NCBI GenBank assembly: GCA_021818045.1
Contig: JAKAFF010000079.1
Span: forward strand, 1-6,714
Length of the DNA: 6,714 nucleotides
Source of the DNA: a bacterium
GTDB taxonomy: Bacteria; Chlamydiota; Chlamydiia; Chlamydiales; SM23-39
Reading direction: 5' to 3'
Every line of letters starts with the position of its first letter. The first letter of the stretch is position 1. Below are positions 1-6,134 of this stretch, in pieces. A program made the position numbers and the translations under genes. A model generated the notes under the pieces. It saw only the letters and a list, made by a program, of their open reading frames with translations. It searched no databases and was not told where the DNA came from.

Positions 1-851
1 CTCTGCCCGGGATCCCATCTCAACCCATTGCTCACGAAATCGTCTATGCAAACTCCACCGACGCTTTGGAAAACACTTTCAATCAGATCACCCGCGTTGC
101 CATGCGTCTGGATACCGCTATCGCCCGCCTTGACACTTGGTTTGAACAAAATCAATCCCCGCTTGCCAGCGCCATCCGCTCATTTGATGGAGCCCTCAGC
201 CAAGTCAATACCCTTTTGGGCCAAGTGCAAACAGAAAAACTCGTTCCTCTCCTTCACCAATCGATCGATCTCCTCAATGAAAATATGCAATTTGTGCGCT
301 CTAGTTTAGATGAAGGACAACTGCTACACAAATTCGCATCTCTTGCAGAAGGCTTACATCAAACCGCAAGCCACTTAAATACAGATGGCGCCCAGATGCT
401 GCGCAACCTCAATCAAGTCTCCAAAGATCTCGCTTTAGGGTCAGGGACGGTTGGCAGACTCCTCGTTAGCGACGATTTTTATCTGCGAATGGCCTCCCTC
501 ATGGGAAAAGCAGAAACTCTCATGAACGATATCAATCACTACGGCGTTCTCTTCCAATATAACAAACAATGGCAAAAAGGGAGAACGCGCAAAGCCAACC
601 TTCTCAACTCTCTCTCCACACCGCAAGACTTTAAAAATTACTTCGAAGGAGAGGTCGATGCTATGACCACATCCTTAGGACGCCTCTCTGAACTCATGGA
701 CAAAGCGGGCTCTGAAGAGCGCGAGCGCATCTTGCAATCAGAAGGGTTTAAAACCCACTTTGCAAACCTCATGCGGCAAGTACAAGGGTTGAGCGACTCG
801 CTACGCCTCTATAATGAAGGACTTGTGGCCGAATCCAATCACCCGAATTAG
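1..851 (+). CDS. MCE/MlaD-family lipid transport protein, C-terminal part (5' end outside window)
   Basis: The reading frame is open from base 3 to the TAG at 849-851, so only the last 282 residues are present. The TTG at 66 is an internal Leu codon and not a start. The MCE domain and N-terminal membrane anchor expected of MlaD-type proteins must lie upstream. What remains is mostly helical and coiled-coil-like, with many Leu/Gln/Asn heptad-type stretches, followed by a GSGTVGRLL segment (bases 438-464). A Gly-Ser-Gly-Thr-x-Gly-x-Leu-Leu motif is typical of the region after the MCE domain. A segment around 540-593 (YGVLFQYNKQWQKGRTRK) is of a kind found in MCE proteins of Gram-negative bacteria. 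Family role: the periplasmic, membrane-anchored substrate-binding subunit of an Mla-type ABC system moving phospholipids between outer and inner membranes. The next gene lies on the same strand after a short gap and could be cotranscribed. The family call is fairly sure; the exact substrate is not known. Confidence 0.72.
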   Translation, partial: LPGIPSQPIAHEIVYANSTDALENTFNQITRVAMRLDTAIARLDTWFEQNQSPLASAIRSFDGALSQVNTLLGQVQTEKLVPLLHQSIDLLNENMQFVRSSLDEGQLLHKFASLAEGLHQTASHLNTDGAQMLRNLNQVSKDLALGSGTVGRLLVSDDFYLRMASLMGKAETLMNDINHYGVLFQYNKQWQKGRTRKANLLNSLSTPQDFKNYFEGEVDAMTTSLGRLSELMDKAGSEERERILQSEGFKTHFANLMRQVQGLSDSLRLYNEGLVAESNHPN

Positions 852-930
852 GTATTGCCCAAAGCCAACTTTTGAATTCATTTGTGTATAAAGAATGCGC
901 AATTTGCTTATACTGTGCGCGGGTAAAACG

Positions 931-1905
931 ATGGATTCACCACAATCATTCTTGCCTTTGATTTTGGATAGCGAGGATAAAAGTTCTCCATTAAAAAATC
1001 GGATACGCAAAAATTACCAACATGTAAAAAAATGGGCGACTCGAACAAAAACAAACTGCTTTCGCATCTATGACAAAGACATCAAAGAATATCCCCTAGC
1101 AATTGATTTTTACGATGGGCGTTTTTGCATTCACTATTTTACGAGTTCCCGCGATACAGAAGAACCTCGCCAAGACCTTTATCAAGAGACGATGGACACG
1201 ATCCATTCCCTTTTCCACGCACCACTCGAATCGATCTACTGGCGGACCAGAGTCAAACGGGACAAGACAGAGCAATACGAAAAAATCAGTCAAACGAAAC
1301 ACTTTTTTTCGGTTCTTGAGTATGGGCTGCGCTTCAAAGTCAACTTGACCGATTATCTCGACACCGGGCTTTTTCTCGACCATCGAGAAACACGTCGATG
1401 GGTCGCTTCAATAGCCGCAGGGAAAAGACTTTTGAATTTATTCGCCTACACCTGTTCATTCAGCGTTCATGCAGCCGCGGCAGGCGCTCTTTTCACCAAA
1501 AGCGTAGACCTCTCAAACACATATACCGAATGGGGCAGGGAAAACTTTCTATTGAATTCACTCCCCTTAACAAACAACCTCATCATCCGAGAAGATTGCT
1601 TGCAGTTTCTACGGGAAGAACGGGCGATGTACGATGTCATTGTCATCGATCCTCCGACCATTTCCCGTTCTAAAAAAATGGATCAAATGTTTGACGTACA
1701 ACAAGATTATCAATTTCTCATTTCTAAAGCATTATTGCTGCTATCGCCGGATGGAGTGATTATTTTTAGCACGAATTCTCGAGATTTTAATTTTGACGCA
1801 AGCTTATTTAGTGGATGCTCTATCCTCGACATCTCAAAAAAAACGATTCCTCTCGATTTTCACAATCAAAAAATCCACCGTTGCTGGAAAATCACATGGT
1901 TTTGA
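931..1905 (+). CDS. rlmK: RlmK-like 23S rRNA (guanine-N7) methyltransferase, stand-alone
   Basis: This is a 324-residue class I SAM-dependent methyltransferase that resembles the C-terminal (RlmK) half of E. coli RlmKL along its whole length. In order (from Met at 931) it shows: an N-terminal NRIRK block near residue 23; a recognition/linker block NLTDYLDTGLFLDHR near 138-152; SAM motif I LLNLFAYTCSFSVHAAAAGA near 167-186; VDLS near 192; the DPPT-x-SRSK active-site motif near 240-248; FSTNSR near 279; and a terminal IHRCW block. In E. coli RlmK makes m7G2069 in 23S rRNA, which is the inferred reaction here. The N-terminal THUMP/RlmL half of the fused protein is absent. Start choice: an in-frame ATG at 895 would add MRNLLILCAGKT, which matches nothing in the family and has no ribosome site. 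The ATG at 931 has GGG seven bases upstream, so I prefer it. The 3' end overlaps the convergent gene by 14 bases. Confidence 0.85.
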   Translation: MDSPQSFLPLILDSEDKSSPLKNRIRKNYQHVKKWATRTKTNCFRIYDKDIKEYPLAIDFYDGRFCIHYFTSSRDTEEPRQDLYQETMDTIHSLFHAPLESIYWRTRVKRDKTEQYEKISQTKHFFSVLEYGLRFKVNLTDYLDTGLFLDHRETRRWVASIAAGKRLLNLFAYTCSFSVHAAAAGALFTKSVDLSNTYTEWGRENFLLNSLPLTNNLIIREDCLQFLREERAMYDVIVIDPPTISRSKKMDQMFDVQQDYQFLISKALLLLSPDGVIIFSTNSRDFNFDASLFSGCSILDISKKTIPLDFHNQKIHRCWKITWF

Positions 1906-4075
1906 CTTCGAGCGATTTTAAAAATTGAGAGCCAAAACTTTTCTCAAAAACTTTTAAAATAGTAGCGTGATGCTCTTTCAATTCCTTATCTAATCGCTCT
2001 AATACCGACAAAAAGCGGTGCAGGCGTTCGGGATCAATCGCCCGCTCTCGGATGAAAAGCGCTGGCGCATAAAGAAGCCAGCGCAAAAATTCGACATCTT
2101 CTCGATCTGAAAAATCGGAATTTAAGAGCGTAATAAATCCATAAAAAATCGCAAGCTCCGCCGACCCTGTATCGATAGCATCTTTACAAGTGAAGCTCAA
2201 AGAGGTGGGTTTAAGGGTCTCGATACATTTTAAAATGAGAAACTGATAAAAAATTTCGATAAAATCTTCGCGGTTTTGCCGAGTCAATTGCTTGTTTCCA
2301 TGAAAAAAGTGCTGGTGAATGGCCGCAATAACACCATCTGCAAAGTGAACCATCTCCGCCATCTTAATTTGAGAGGGGAAGAAAAATCCGCAAGACTCTC
2401 CTGAAAAAAGCTGTTCTTTCAAGGCTTGAATAAACTCGCTTGCCGCATTTAAATTTTGATACTCATTGATTTGATAGTAAAAGTCGGTGTATTTGGGCAG
2501 CGTCAAGACGTAAAGTTGGTGACTAAATTCTGCGTTTAACTGCAAAGTTTCTAAAGTATGGCTGCGAGCATACTCTTTCCAAGAAGTGCGATCTTGCAAA
2601 TTGATCATTAAATGAGCTGCAGAAGGCACGGCTCGTAAAAATGCGCAAAACTCAGGAACTACCTCCGCTCGATGAATCAACGATTGCCTCGTTGGAGAGG
2701 GAATGCGCAGTACATCGATCTTTTTTCCCTTCATCCGCAACTCATAAACGCGCGAAGGGAAGTTTTCTTGACCGATTGGATCAAACGCAATGATCGCATT
2801 TTCCTCTTTTTCCTCCCTCACAAGATCTAATACCTTGAATAAGGGGCCGTTGGGAAATTGCGAAAGAAGAGTACGCAGCTTTTCATCGTCTAATAAAAAA
2901 TGGGTCCAAAGCGTTTCGGCCCTGAGCAACTTCTCTTTCCCTTTTTGCTTAATCTCTTCCCCCCTGCGCATGGCTCGATGAATCAAGCCAATTGCCTCTC
3001 GCCGAATGCCTCCCACACGCTCAAATAACCCTCTTGCCAAAGCATGCGTTAAGTAAAGCAAAAGATGGGAGATCTTATCTGTTTTATCGGGCGGATAAGC
3101 AATGAGTTTTTGATACTCTGTACTTCGCATCGCACGCCTTAAAAAGCGATGAAAATCGATGAAGTATTGCTGACAGCTCTTTCCAACTGTATTTTGGATC
3201 AAATAACGCGGATTGGCCGCCAAAAAAAGGGCCAAAATCGCCATGCCAAGAGATTGCCCAAGCTCATTTCCCTCTACTTTGTGCGATATTTTATAATAAT
3301 CGATAATCGGCCCATGACACTCCCCTAAAATCTGCCCAGCCGTCGCATGCAAATCCCGATCTTGCATCGCACGCACTTTCAACAAGGGATCTTCCTCAAA
3401 AGACTCCCCATTTAAATCAAAATCGCAACTCAACCGAATGTTGCGAAGCAGCTCTGCATTAAAATAGGGCTCCCCATTTTCATTGCGAATATAAAAAAGC
3501 TCGTATTCCAAATCCCTACGCACTGTCTCAAAATCTTTTAAACCTGTATGCGTCGCATCTAAAAGCACAGTAGACGAATTTTCCTCCCACTCTAGATCCC
3601 AGCTCGCCGCCCCTTCGATGGGCACTGGAAATTTGTGGACAAATTGACGCGTATAAAACTTTTGAAGCGCTTTATATTCTTCTCGCTCAACAAGATCAGA
3701 ACTTACTGCAGAACCTAACCGCAAAGCAAAATAGCGCTCCATCTTTTTTGGCGACTCGCCCACTAAATCCATCATGGAGGCAATCCCTTTGCGAACCTTC
3801 TCACTGCCCCAGTTCATCCCTGGGTCCTGATACATTTTACGCAAATGGTGGAGGATAGACCGGTAAGTTAAATCGAGCACTTCGACAATCACCCCCGTCC
3901 CCTCTTCACTCAGCCACTCAGCCACCTCCGGCCCAAAATCTTCGGCCGTCGTGACAATCCTCACCCTATTCACTACCCCTAAAGGGGGCGGATTTGCTAG
4001 ATCAATTCCAGCAATGGCGGCCAAATTATCCATTGCATCTTGTATATCAATAGTTTCTTTTATTTTGCGATTCAT
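1892..4075 (-). CDS. Large protein of unknown function with a SopB-like Cys-Lys-x3-Asp (degenerate Cx5R) C-terminal motif
   Basis: I do not recognise this 727-residue protein as a named gene. It has no signal peptide, no clear membrane segment and no P-loop. Roughly residues 1-390 are mixed and mostly helical, ending in a basic helix (about 356-386). A second region (about 387-727) begins with PNGPLFK (409-414 and neighbours), followed by a conserved-looking INLQDRTSWKEYARS block (491-505) and SFTCKDAIDTGSAE (627-640). C630, K631 and D635 have the spacing of the catalytic loop CKSGKDRTG of SopB/IpgD phosphoinositide phosphatases, but position 636 is Thr (codon ACA at 2168-2170) where the Cx5R Arg should be. 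The inference is a phosphatase-like fold that may be inactive or have altered chemistry; this is a motif reading, not a homology result. It could be a host-directed effector or a cytoplasmic protein. The ATG at 4075 has only a weak AGGT 12 bases upstream. It is transcribed divergently from the MFS gene and convergently with rlmK. Confidence 0.85.
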   Translation of the reverse strand: MNRKIKETIDIQDAMDNLAAIAGIDLANPPPLGVVNRVRIVTTAEDFGPEVAEWLSEEGTGVIVEVLDLTYRSILHHLRKMYQDPGMNWGSEKVRKGIASMMDLVGESPKKMERYFALRLGSAVSSDLVEREEYKALQKFYTRQFVHKFPVPIEGAASWDLEWEENSSTVLLDATHTGLKDFETVRRDLEYELFYIRNENGEPYFNAELLRNIRLSCDFDLNGESFEEDPLLKVRAMQDRDLHATAGQILGECHGPIIDYYKISHKVEGNELGQSLGMAILALFLAANPRYLIQNTVGKSCQQYFIDFHRFLRRAMRSTEYQKLIAYPPDKTDKISHLLLYLTHALARGLFERVGGIRREAIGLIHRAMRRGEEIKQKGKEKLLRAETLWTHFLLDDEKLRTLLSQFPNGPLFKVLDLVREEKEENAIIAFDPIGQENFPSRVYELRMKGKKIDVLRIPSPTRQSLIHRAEVVPEFCAFLRAVPSAAHLMINLQDRTSWKEYARSHTLETLQLNAEFSHQLYVLTLPKYTDFYYQINEYQNLNAASEFIQALKEQLFSGESCGFFFPSQIKMAEMVHFADGVIAAIHQHFFHGNKQLTRQNREDFIEIFYQFLILKCIETLKPTSLSFTCKDAIDTGSAELAIFYGFITLLNSDFSDREDVEFLRWLLYAPALFIRERAIDPERLHRFLSVLERLDKELKEHHATILKVFEKSFGSQFLKSLEVKTM
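1915..1960. repeat. Imperfect AT-rich inverted repeat just past the rlmK stop
   Basis: ATTTTAAAA (1915-1923) is complementary to TTTTAAAAT (1952-1960), and inside it TTGAGA (1925-1930) pairs with TCTCAA (1942-1947). The structure begins ten bases after the rlmK stop codon and lies within the 3' end of the convergent gene. It could act as a weak terminator for rlmK, but it has no GC-rich stem and no T-run after it. The Lys/Phe-rich codons of the opposite gene may generate it by chance. Confidence 0.3.
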
Positions 4076-4189
4076 AATTTTATTATTACCTAATTTGTTA
4101 TTATTTTCAATTAACTCATAACATGCTAATGTTTAATTGATTGCGTTTTGTGTTTTGAGAAAATATCGATTTATAGAAGATGAGGCCAT
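4076..4189. promoter_or_regulatory. AT-rich divergent intergenic region between the 727-residue gene and the MFS gene
   Basis: This is the only sizeable gap in the window: 114 bases, strongly AT-rich, between two genes that point away from each other, so promoters for both should lie here. For the minus-strand gene the best match is TTGAAA (reverse of 4105-4110), a 17-base spacer, then AATAAT (reverse of 4082-4087). Each hexamer fits sigma-70 consensus at five of six positions, but transcription would begin almost at the ATG, implying a leaderless or nearly leaderless message. For the plus strand I see no convincing hexamer pair. The MFS gene has GAGG at 4182-4185, four bases from its ATG, as a ribosome site. 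Confidence 0.45.
4107..4140. promoter_or_regulatory. 34-base dyad, candidate operator
   Basis: TCAATTAA (4107-4114) and TTAATTGA (4133-4140) are perfect 8-base inverted arms with an 18-base spacer. The palindrome CATG at 4122-4125 sits exactly on the same symmetry axis. The left arm overlaps the candidate -35 box of the minus-strand gene. Inference: a binding site for a dimeric regulator governing one or both divergent genes. In DNA this AT-rich, arms of this length can also arise by chance. Confidence 0.35.
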
Positions 4190-5362
4190 ATGCTTACCTT
4201 ACTAAAAGCACTTCTTGTCCCGATAAGCAGCCTCATTTTAATGATGCTGGCAAGCGGTTTATTCAATACATTCGTCTCGATTCGTTTAGAGATAGAAGGG
4301 TATTCCACCGAAGATATTGGCATCGTCACCTCAGCGCTTTATCTGGGGATTTTAGTGGGCTCTTTGCGCATAGATCGTTGGATTGCGCGAGCAGGACACA
4401 TCCGCTCCTTTGCGATATTTGCGATCGTACTTACTCTTTTGGTACTTGCACAGGCGATGTGGATCAATATTTGGTATTGGTCTGCCCTTCGTTTCATAGG
4501 GGGCATTTGCACAGCTGGCGTTTTTATTGTCATAGAAAGCTGGTTTCTCATTCAAGGAGGTCCCCAAATGAGAGGGACTTCTATCTCCTTGTACCTCGCC
4601 ATTTTGTATGCTGCTTTATCAGGAGGGCAATTGCTGCTCGATCTATCCGATCCGAAAAGCTTTTGGTCTTTTTATATTACTGCTGCGCTGCTGGGCGCAT
4701 CCATTGCGCCTCTTTTGCTTTATAAAATTGCACAGCCCAAGATCAGCCCTTCTGAAAGATTAGGTCTATTGCAACTGCTGCGCCTTTCTCCCCTTGGGTT
4801 TGCAGGTGGAGTCATTTCAGGAATGCTCCTGGCAAGCATTTATGGATTACTCCCAGTCTACGGAAAAGAGGTAGGCATGAGAATTTCAGAGATTGGAACG
4901 CTCATGGCGATCTTGATTTTTGGGGGCTTCAGTTTGCAGTGGCCCCTCGGCCATTTGGCCGATCGCACGGGAAAGCGCAAAATACTCAATATCGCAAGCC
5001 TGATCACGACTCTTCTCGCCTTCACAATCGCTACCATGCACCCCCTATCCAACATCTCTTTCATGACCCTTGCCTGGTTTTTTGGGGGATTTTCTTTTAC
5101 GCTATATCCACTGAGTATGGCACACGCATGTGAGCGCATGAAGGAAAACCAAATCGTTCCAGCAACAGGCGGCTTTGTCCTGTCGTATGGAGTGGGAGCC
5201 ATTGCAGGACCGCTACTTGCTCCCTTAAGCATGCAGTATTTCGGCTCTGCTGGGCTTTTTTACTTTCTCGGAGCCATCACTTTGATGCTATGTTTGTTTG
5301 GCATCAAAAGACCTGCTACTTACGCATCTGCTGATAGTGACGCCACTCGAGATGATTCGTAA
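4190..5362 (+). CDS. YcaD-like major facilitator superfamily (MFS) transporter
   Basis: This 390-residue inner-membrane protein has about twelve hydrophobic segments in two halves, a normal length for an MFS carrier. It starts directly with a hydrophobic helix (residues 1-30). The helix 2-3 loop contains DRWIARAGHIRSF (62-74), a form of the cytoplasmic MFS loop. VFIVIESWF (111-119) matches the Ile-Glu-Ser-Trp signature I associate with the YcaD subfamily. The second-half loop GHLADRTGKRK (254-264) is a clear MFS motif A, preceded by LQWPLG (249-254), also seen in YcaD-like proteins. The substrate is unknown; the family uses ion gradients for export or import. The ATG is supported by GAGG four bases upstream. 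It is transcribed divergently from the 727-residue gene, and its last 15 or so codons overlap the 3' end of the opposite-strand holin-like gene by 47 bases. The hydrophilic tail (ATYASADSDATRDDS) lies in that overlap. Confidence 0.88.
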   Translation: MLTLLKALLVPISSLILMMLASGLFNTFVSIRLEIEGYSTEDIGIVTSALYLGILVGSLRIDRWIARAGHIRSFAIFAIVLTLLVLAQAMWINIWYWSALRFIGGICTAGVFIVIESWFLIQGGPQMRGTSISLYLAILYAALSGGQLLLDLSDPKSFWSFYITAALLGASIAPLLLYKIAQPKISPSERLGLLQLLRLSPLGFAGGVISGMLLASIYGLLPVYGKEVGMRISEIGTLMAILIFGGFSLQWPLGHLADRTGKRKILNIASLITTLLAFTIATMHPLSNISFMTLAWFFGGFSFTLYPLSMAHACERMKENQIVPATGGFVLSYGVGAIAGPLLAPLSMQYFGSAGLFYFLGAITLMLCLFGIKRPATYASADSDATRDDS

Positions 5363-5693
5363 TAAAAGCCACCACCCACACAACAACACTACCGAAAAAT
5401 ACCCCAGCAGCTGTCAGTGCTTGGACACCGAAAGGGACCAACGAGATCGTTACAAAAGCGCCAAATGTAATTACAAAATTGCATAAACCAAGTTTCAAAT
5501 CTGTGATTTGAAACTCCATCAGTGCCAAAAAGAAAAATACAGAGGCATTCAAAAAGCCCAATACAAGAGAAAAGAGGATATCTGCCCCAATATTTGGGAC
5601 GTTTTCGTAATTCATCACCTCGATGCCAGGAATGACCCTATCAACAAAAAAAACGACAAGAAAATTGAGAAATAAGCTTCTTAAATAGTTCAC
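5316..5693 (-). CDS. Small four-helix membrane protein, YvlD / phage_holin_4_2-like (downstream paralogue)
   Basis: This 125-residue hydrophobic protein has about four membrane segments (near 5-22, 38-58, 67-88, 95-112) and a short polar tail. The features FLVVFF, IPGIEV (21-26), LGFLN (45-49) and LVPFGV (85-90) fit the YvlD / phage_holin_4_2 family of small integral membrane proteins. The holin name is historical; cellular members have no proven lytic role. Aligned without gaps to the gene just upstream, I count 46 identities over 120 positions, so the two are tandem paralogues. It begins at GTG 5693, whose GTG shares bases with the TGA of the upstream gene (GTGA overlap), which indicates translational coupling. 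The stop is TAG at 5316-5318, inside the end of the MFS gene. A perfect 11-base-arm inverted repeat lies in its middle. The cellular role is unknown. Confidence 0.8.
   Translation of the reverse strand: MNYLRSLFLNFLVVFFVDRVIPGIEVMNYENVPNIGADILFSLVLGFLNASVFFFLALMEFQITDLKLGLCNFVITFGAFVTISLVPFGVQALTAAGVFFGSVVVWVVAFITNHLEWRHYQQMRK
5491..5515. repeat. Perfect inverted repeat, 11-base arms, 3-base loop
   Basis: AGTTTCAAATC (5491-5501) and GATTTGAAACT (5505-5515) are exact reverse complements around the loop TGT. The repeat lies inside the minus-strand holin-like gene, where it encodes the MEFQITDLKL stretch, and 129 bases beyond the MFS stop codon. No T-run follows on either strand, so it is not a standard intrinsic terminator. 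It could form an mRNA hairpin in either transcript or be a protein-binding palindrome. Confidence 0.6.
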
Positions 5694-6076
5694 TGTGGTA
5701 CGTCCATGTTTGTTTGGGAGTGCTTCATCTCCAAAAAATTTGTTAAAAAACTGCCAATTGTTACCACAACAGATGCTAGAAGATACCCTTCAACACTGCT
5801 CACATTGATCCCAACAGGCAGTAGCTTCACAATCGCATAAGAGGCAAAATTCACAATCAACGCAATAATGGCAATCTTTAAAGCGCCCGATCCCTGTCGA
5901 AACAGTTTTAAAATGGGGAAGATGAGCGAGTTTACAGCACCTAAAGCCACCGCAAAAATCAGATCCCCCCCAATGTGGGGCAATTTTGTGGACTCCATTA
6001 CGACAATGCCTGGAAGGACATAGTTCGCAAAAAAGACCACGAGAAAGTTGTAGAATAACATCTTGAGGTAATACAT
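5690..6076 (-). CDS. Small four-helix membrane protein, YvlD / phage_holin_4_2-like (upstream paralogue)
   Basis: This is a 128-residue integral membrane protein with four hydrophobic segments. Its family-like features are FLVVFFANYVLPGIVV (11-26), ALGAVNSLIFPILKL (44-58), a central Asn-containing helix (about 67-84) and LLPVGINV (85-92). The pattern Leu-Pro-Gly-Ile, then an Asn-containing second helix, then a Pro-Gly-Ile-like turn, fits the YvlD / phage_holin_4_2 family. I chose ATG 6076 because the protein then aligns from residue 1 with its downstream paralogue, and AGGT lies five bases upstream. A TTG at 6082 would add two residues without support. Its TGA at 5690-5692 overlaps the GTG start of the paralogue, so the pair forms a two-gene operon. 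It is divergent from the oppA-like gene, 58 bases away. The function is unknown; there are no neighbouring lysis genes to suggest a true phage holin. Confidence 0.8.
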   Translation of the reverse strand: MYYLKMLFYNFLVVFFANYVLPGIVVMESTKLPHIGGDLIFAVALGAVNSLIFPILKLFRQGSGALKIAIIALIVNFASYAIVKLLPVGINVSSVEGYLLASVVVTIGSFLTNFLEMKHSQTNMDVPQ

Positions 6077-6093
6077 GTGCAACCTGCTATACT
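6063..6093 (+). promoter_or_regulatory. Candidate extended -10 promoter for the oppA-like gene
   Basis: TGC-TATACT at 6085-6093 is a good extended -10 element (TGn plus five of six consensus bases). TTGAGG at 6063-6068 is a weak -35 match at a long 19-base spacing. Transcription would start near 6100, giving a leader of about 35 bases that includes a run of eight T (6116-6123). The -35 part lies inside the first codons of the divergent membrane protein gene. Confidence 0.4.
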
Positions 6094-6134
6094 GTCTAAT
6101 CTTGAGGATACAAAATTTTTTTTAGTTTGACAAT

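Noticed and set aside
66..68. TTG as a possible start of the MCE-family gene
   Set aside because: The frame is open without a stop back to base 3, and the residues before the TTG continue the protein, so this is an internal Leu codon of a gene cut by the window edge.
3175..3190. VGKS at residues 297-300 of the 727-residue protein as a P-loop
   Set aside because: The preceding Gly-x4 pattern is missing and no Walker B motif follows.
4180..4725. Long alternative reading frame (181 codons) overlapping the MFS gene
   Set aside because: It is rich in Arg, His, Cys and Ser with no family resemblance, and the other frame encodes a clear transporter with a ribosome site.
4947..4962. GC-rich palindrome with 7-base arms inside the MFS gene
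   Set aside because: The loop is only two bases, and the sequence simply encodes the conserved GHLADR motif.
5316..6076. The holin-like pair as evidence of a prophage
   Set aside because: The family is mostly chromosomal, and there is no endolysin, integrase, capsid gene or attachment site nearby.
6127..6132. Perfect TTGACA before the oppA-like ATG
   Set aside because: As a -35 box it would place transcription start inside the coding region, and no matching -10 box lies at the right distance upstream of the ATG.
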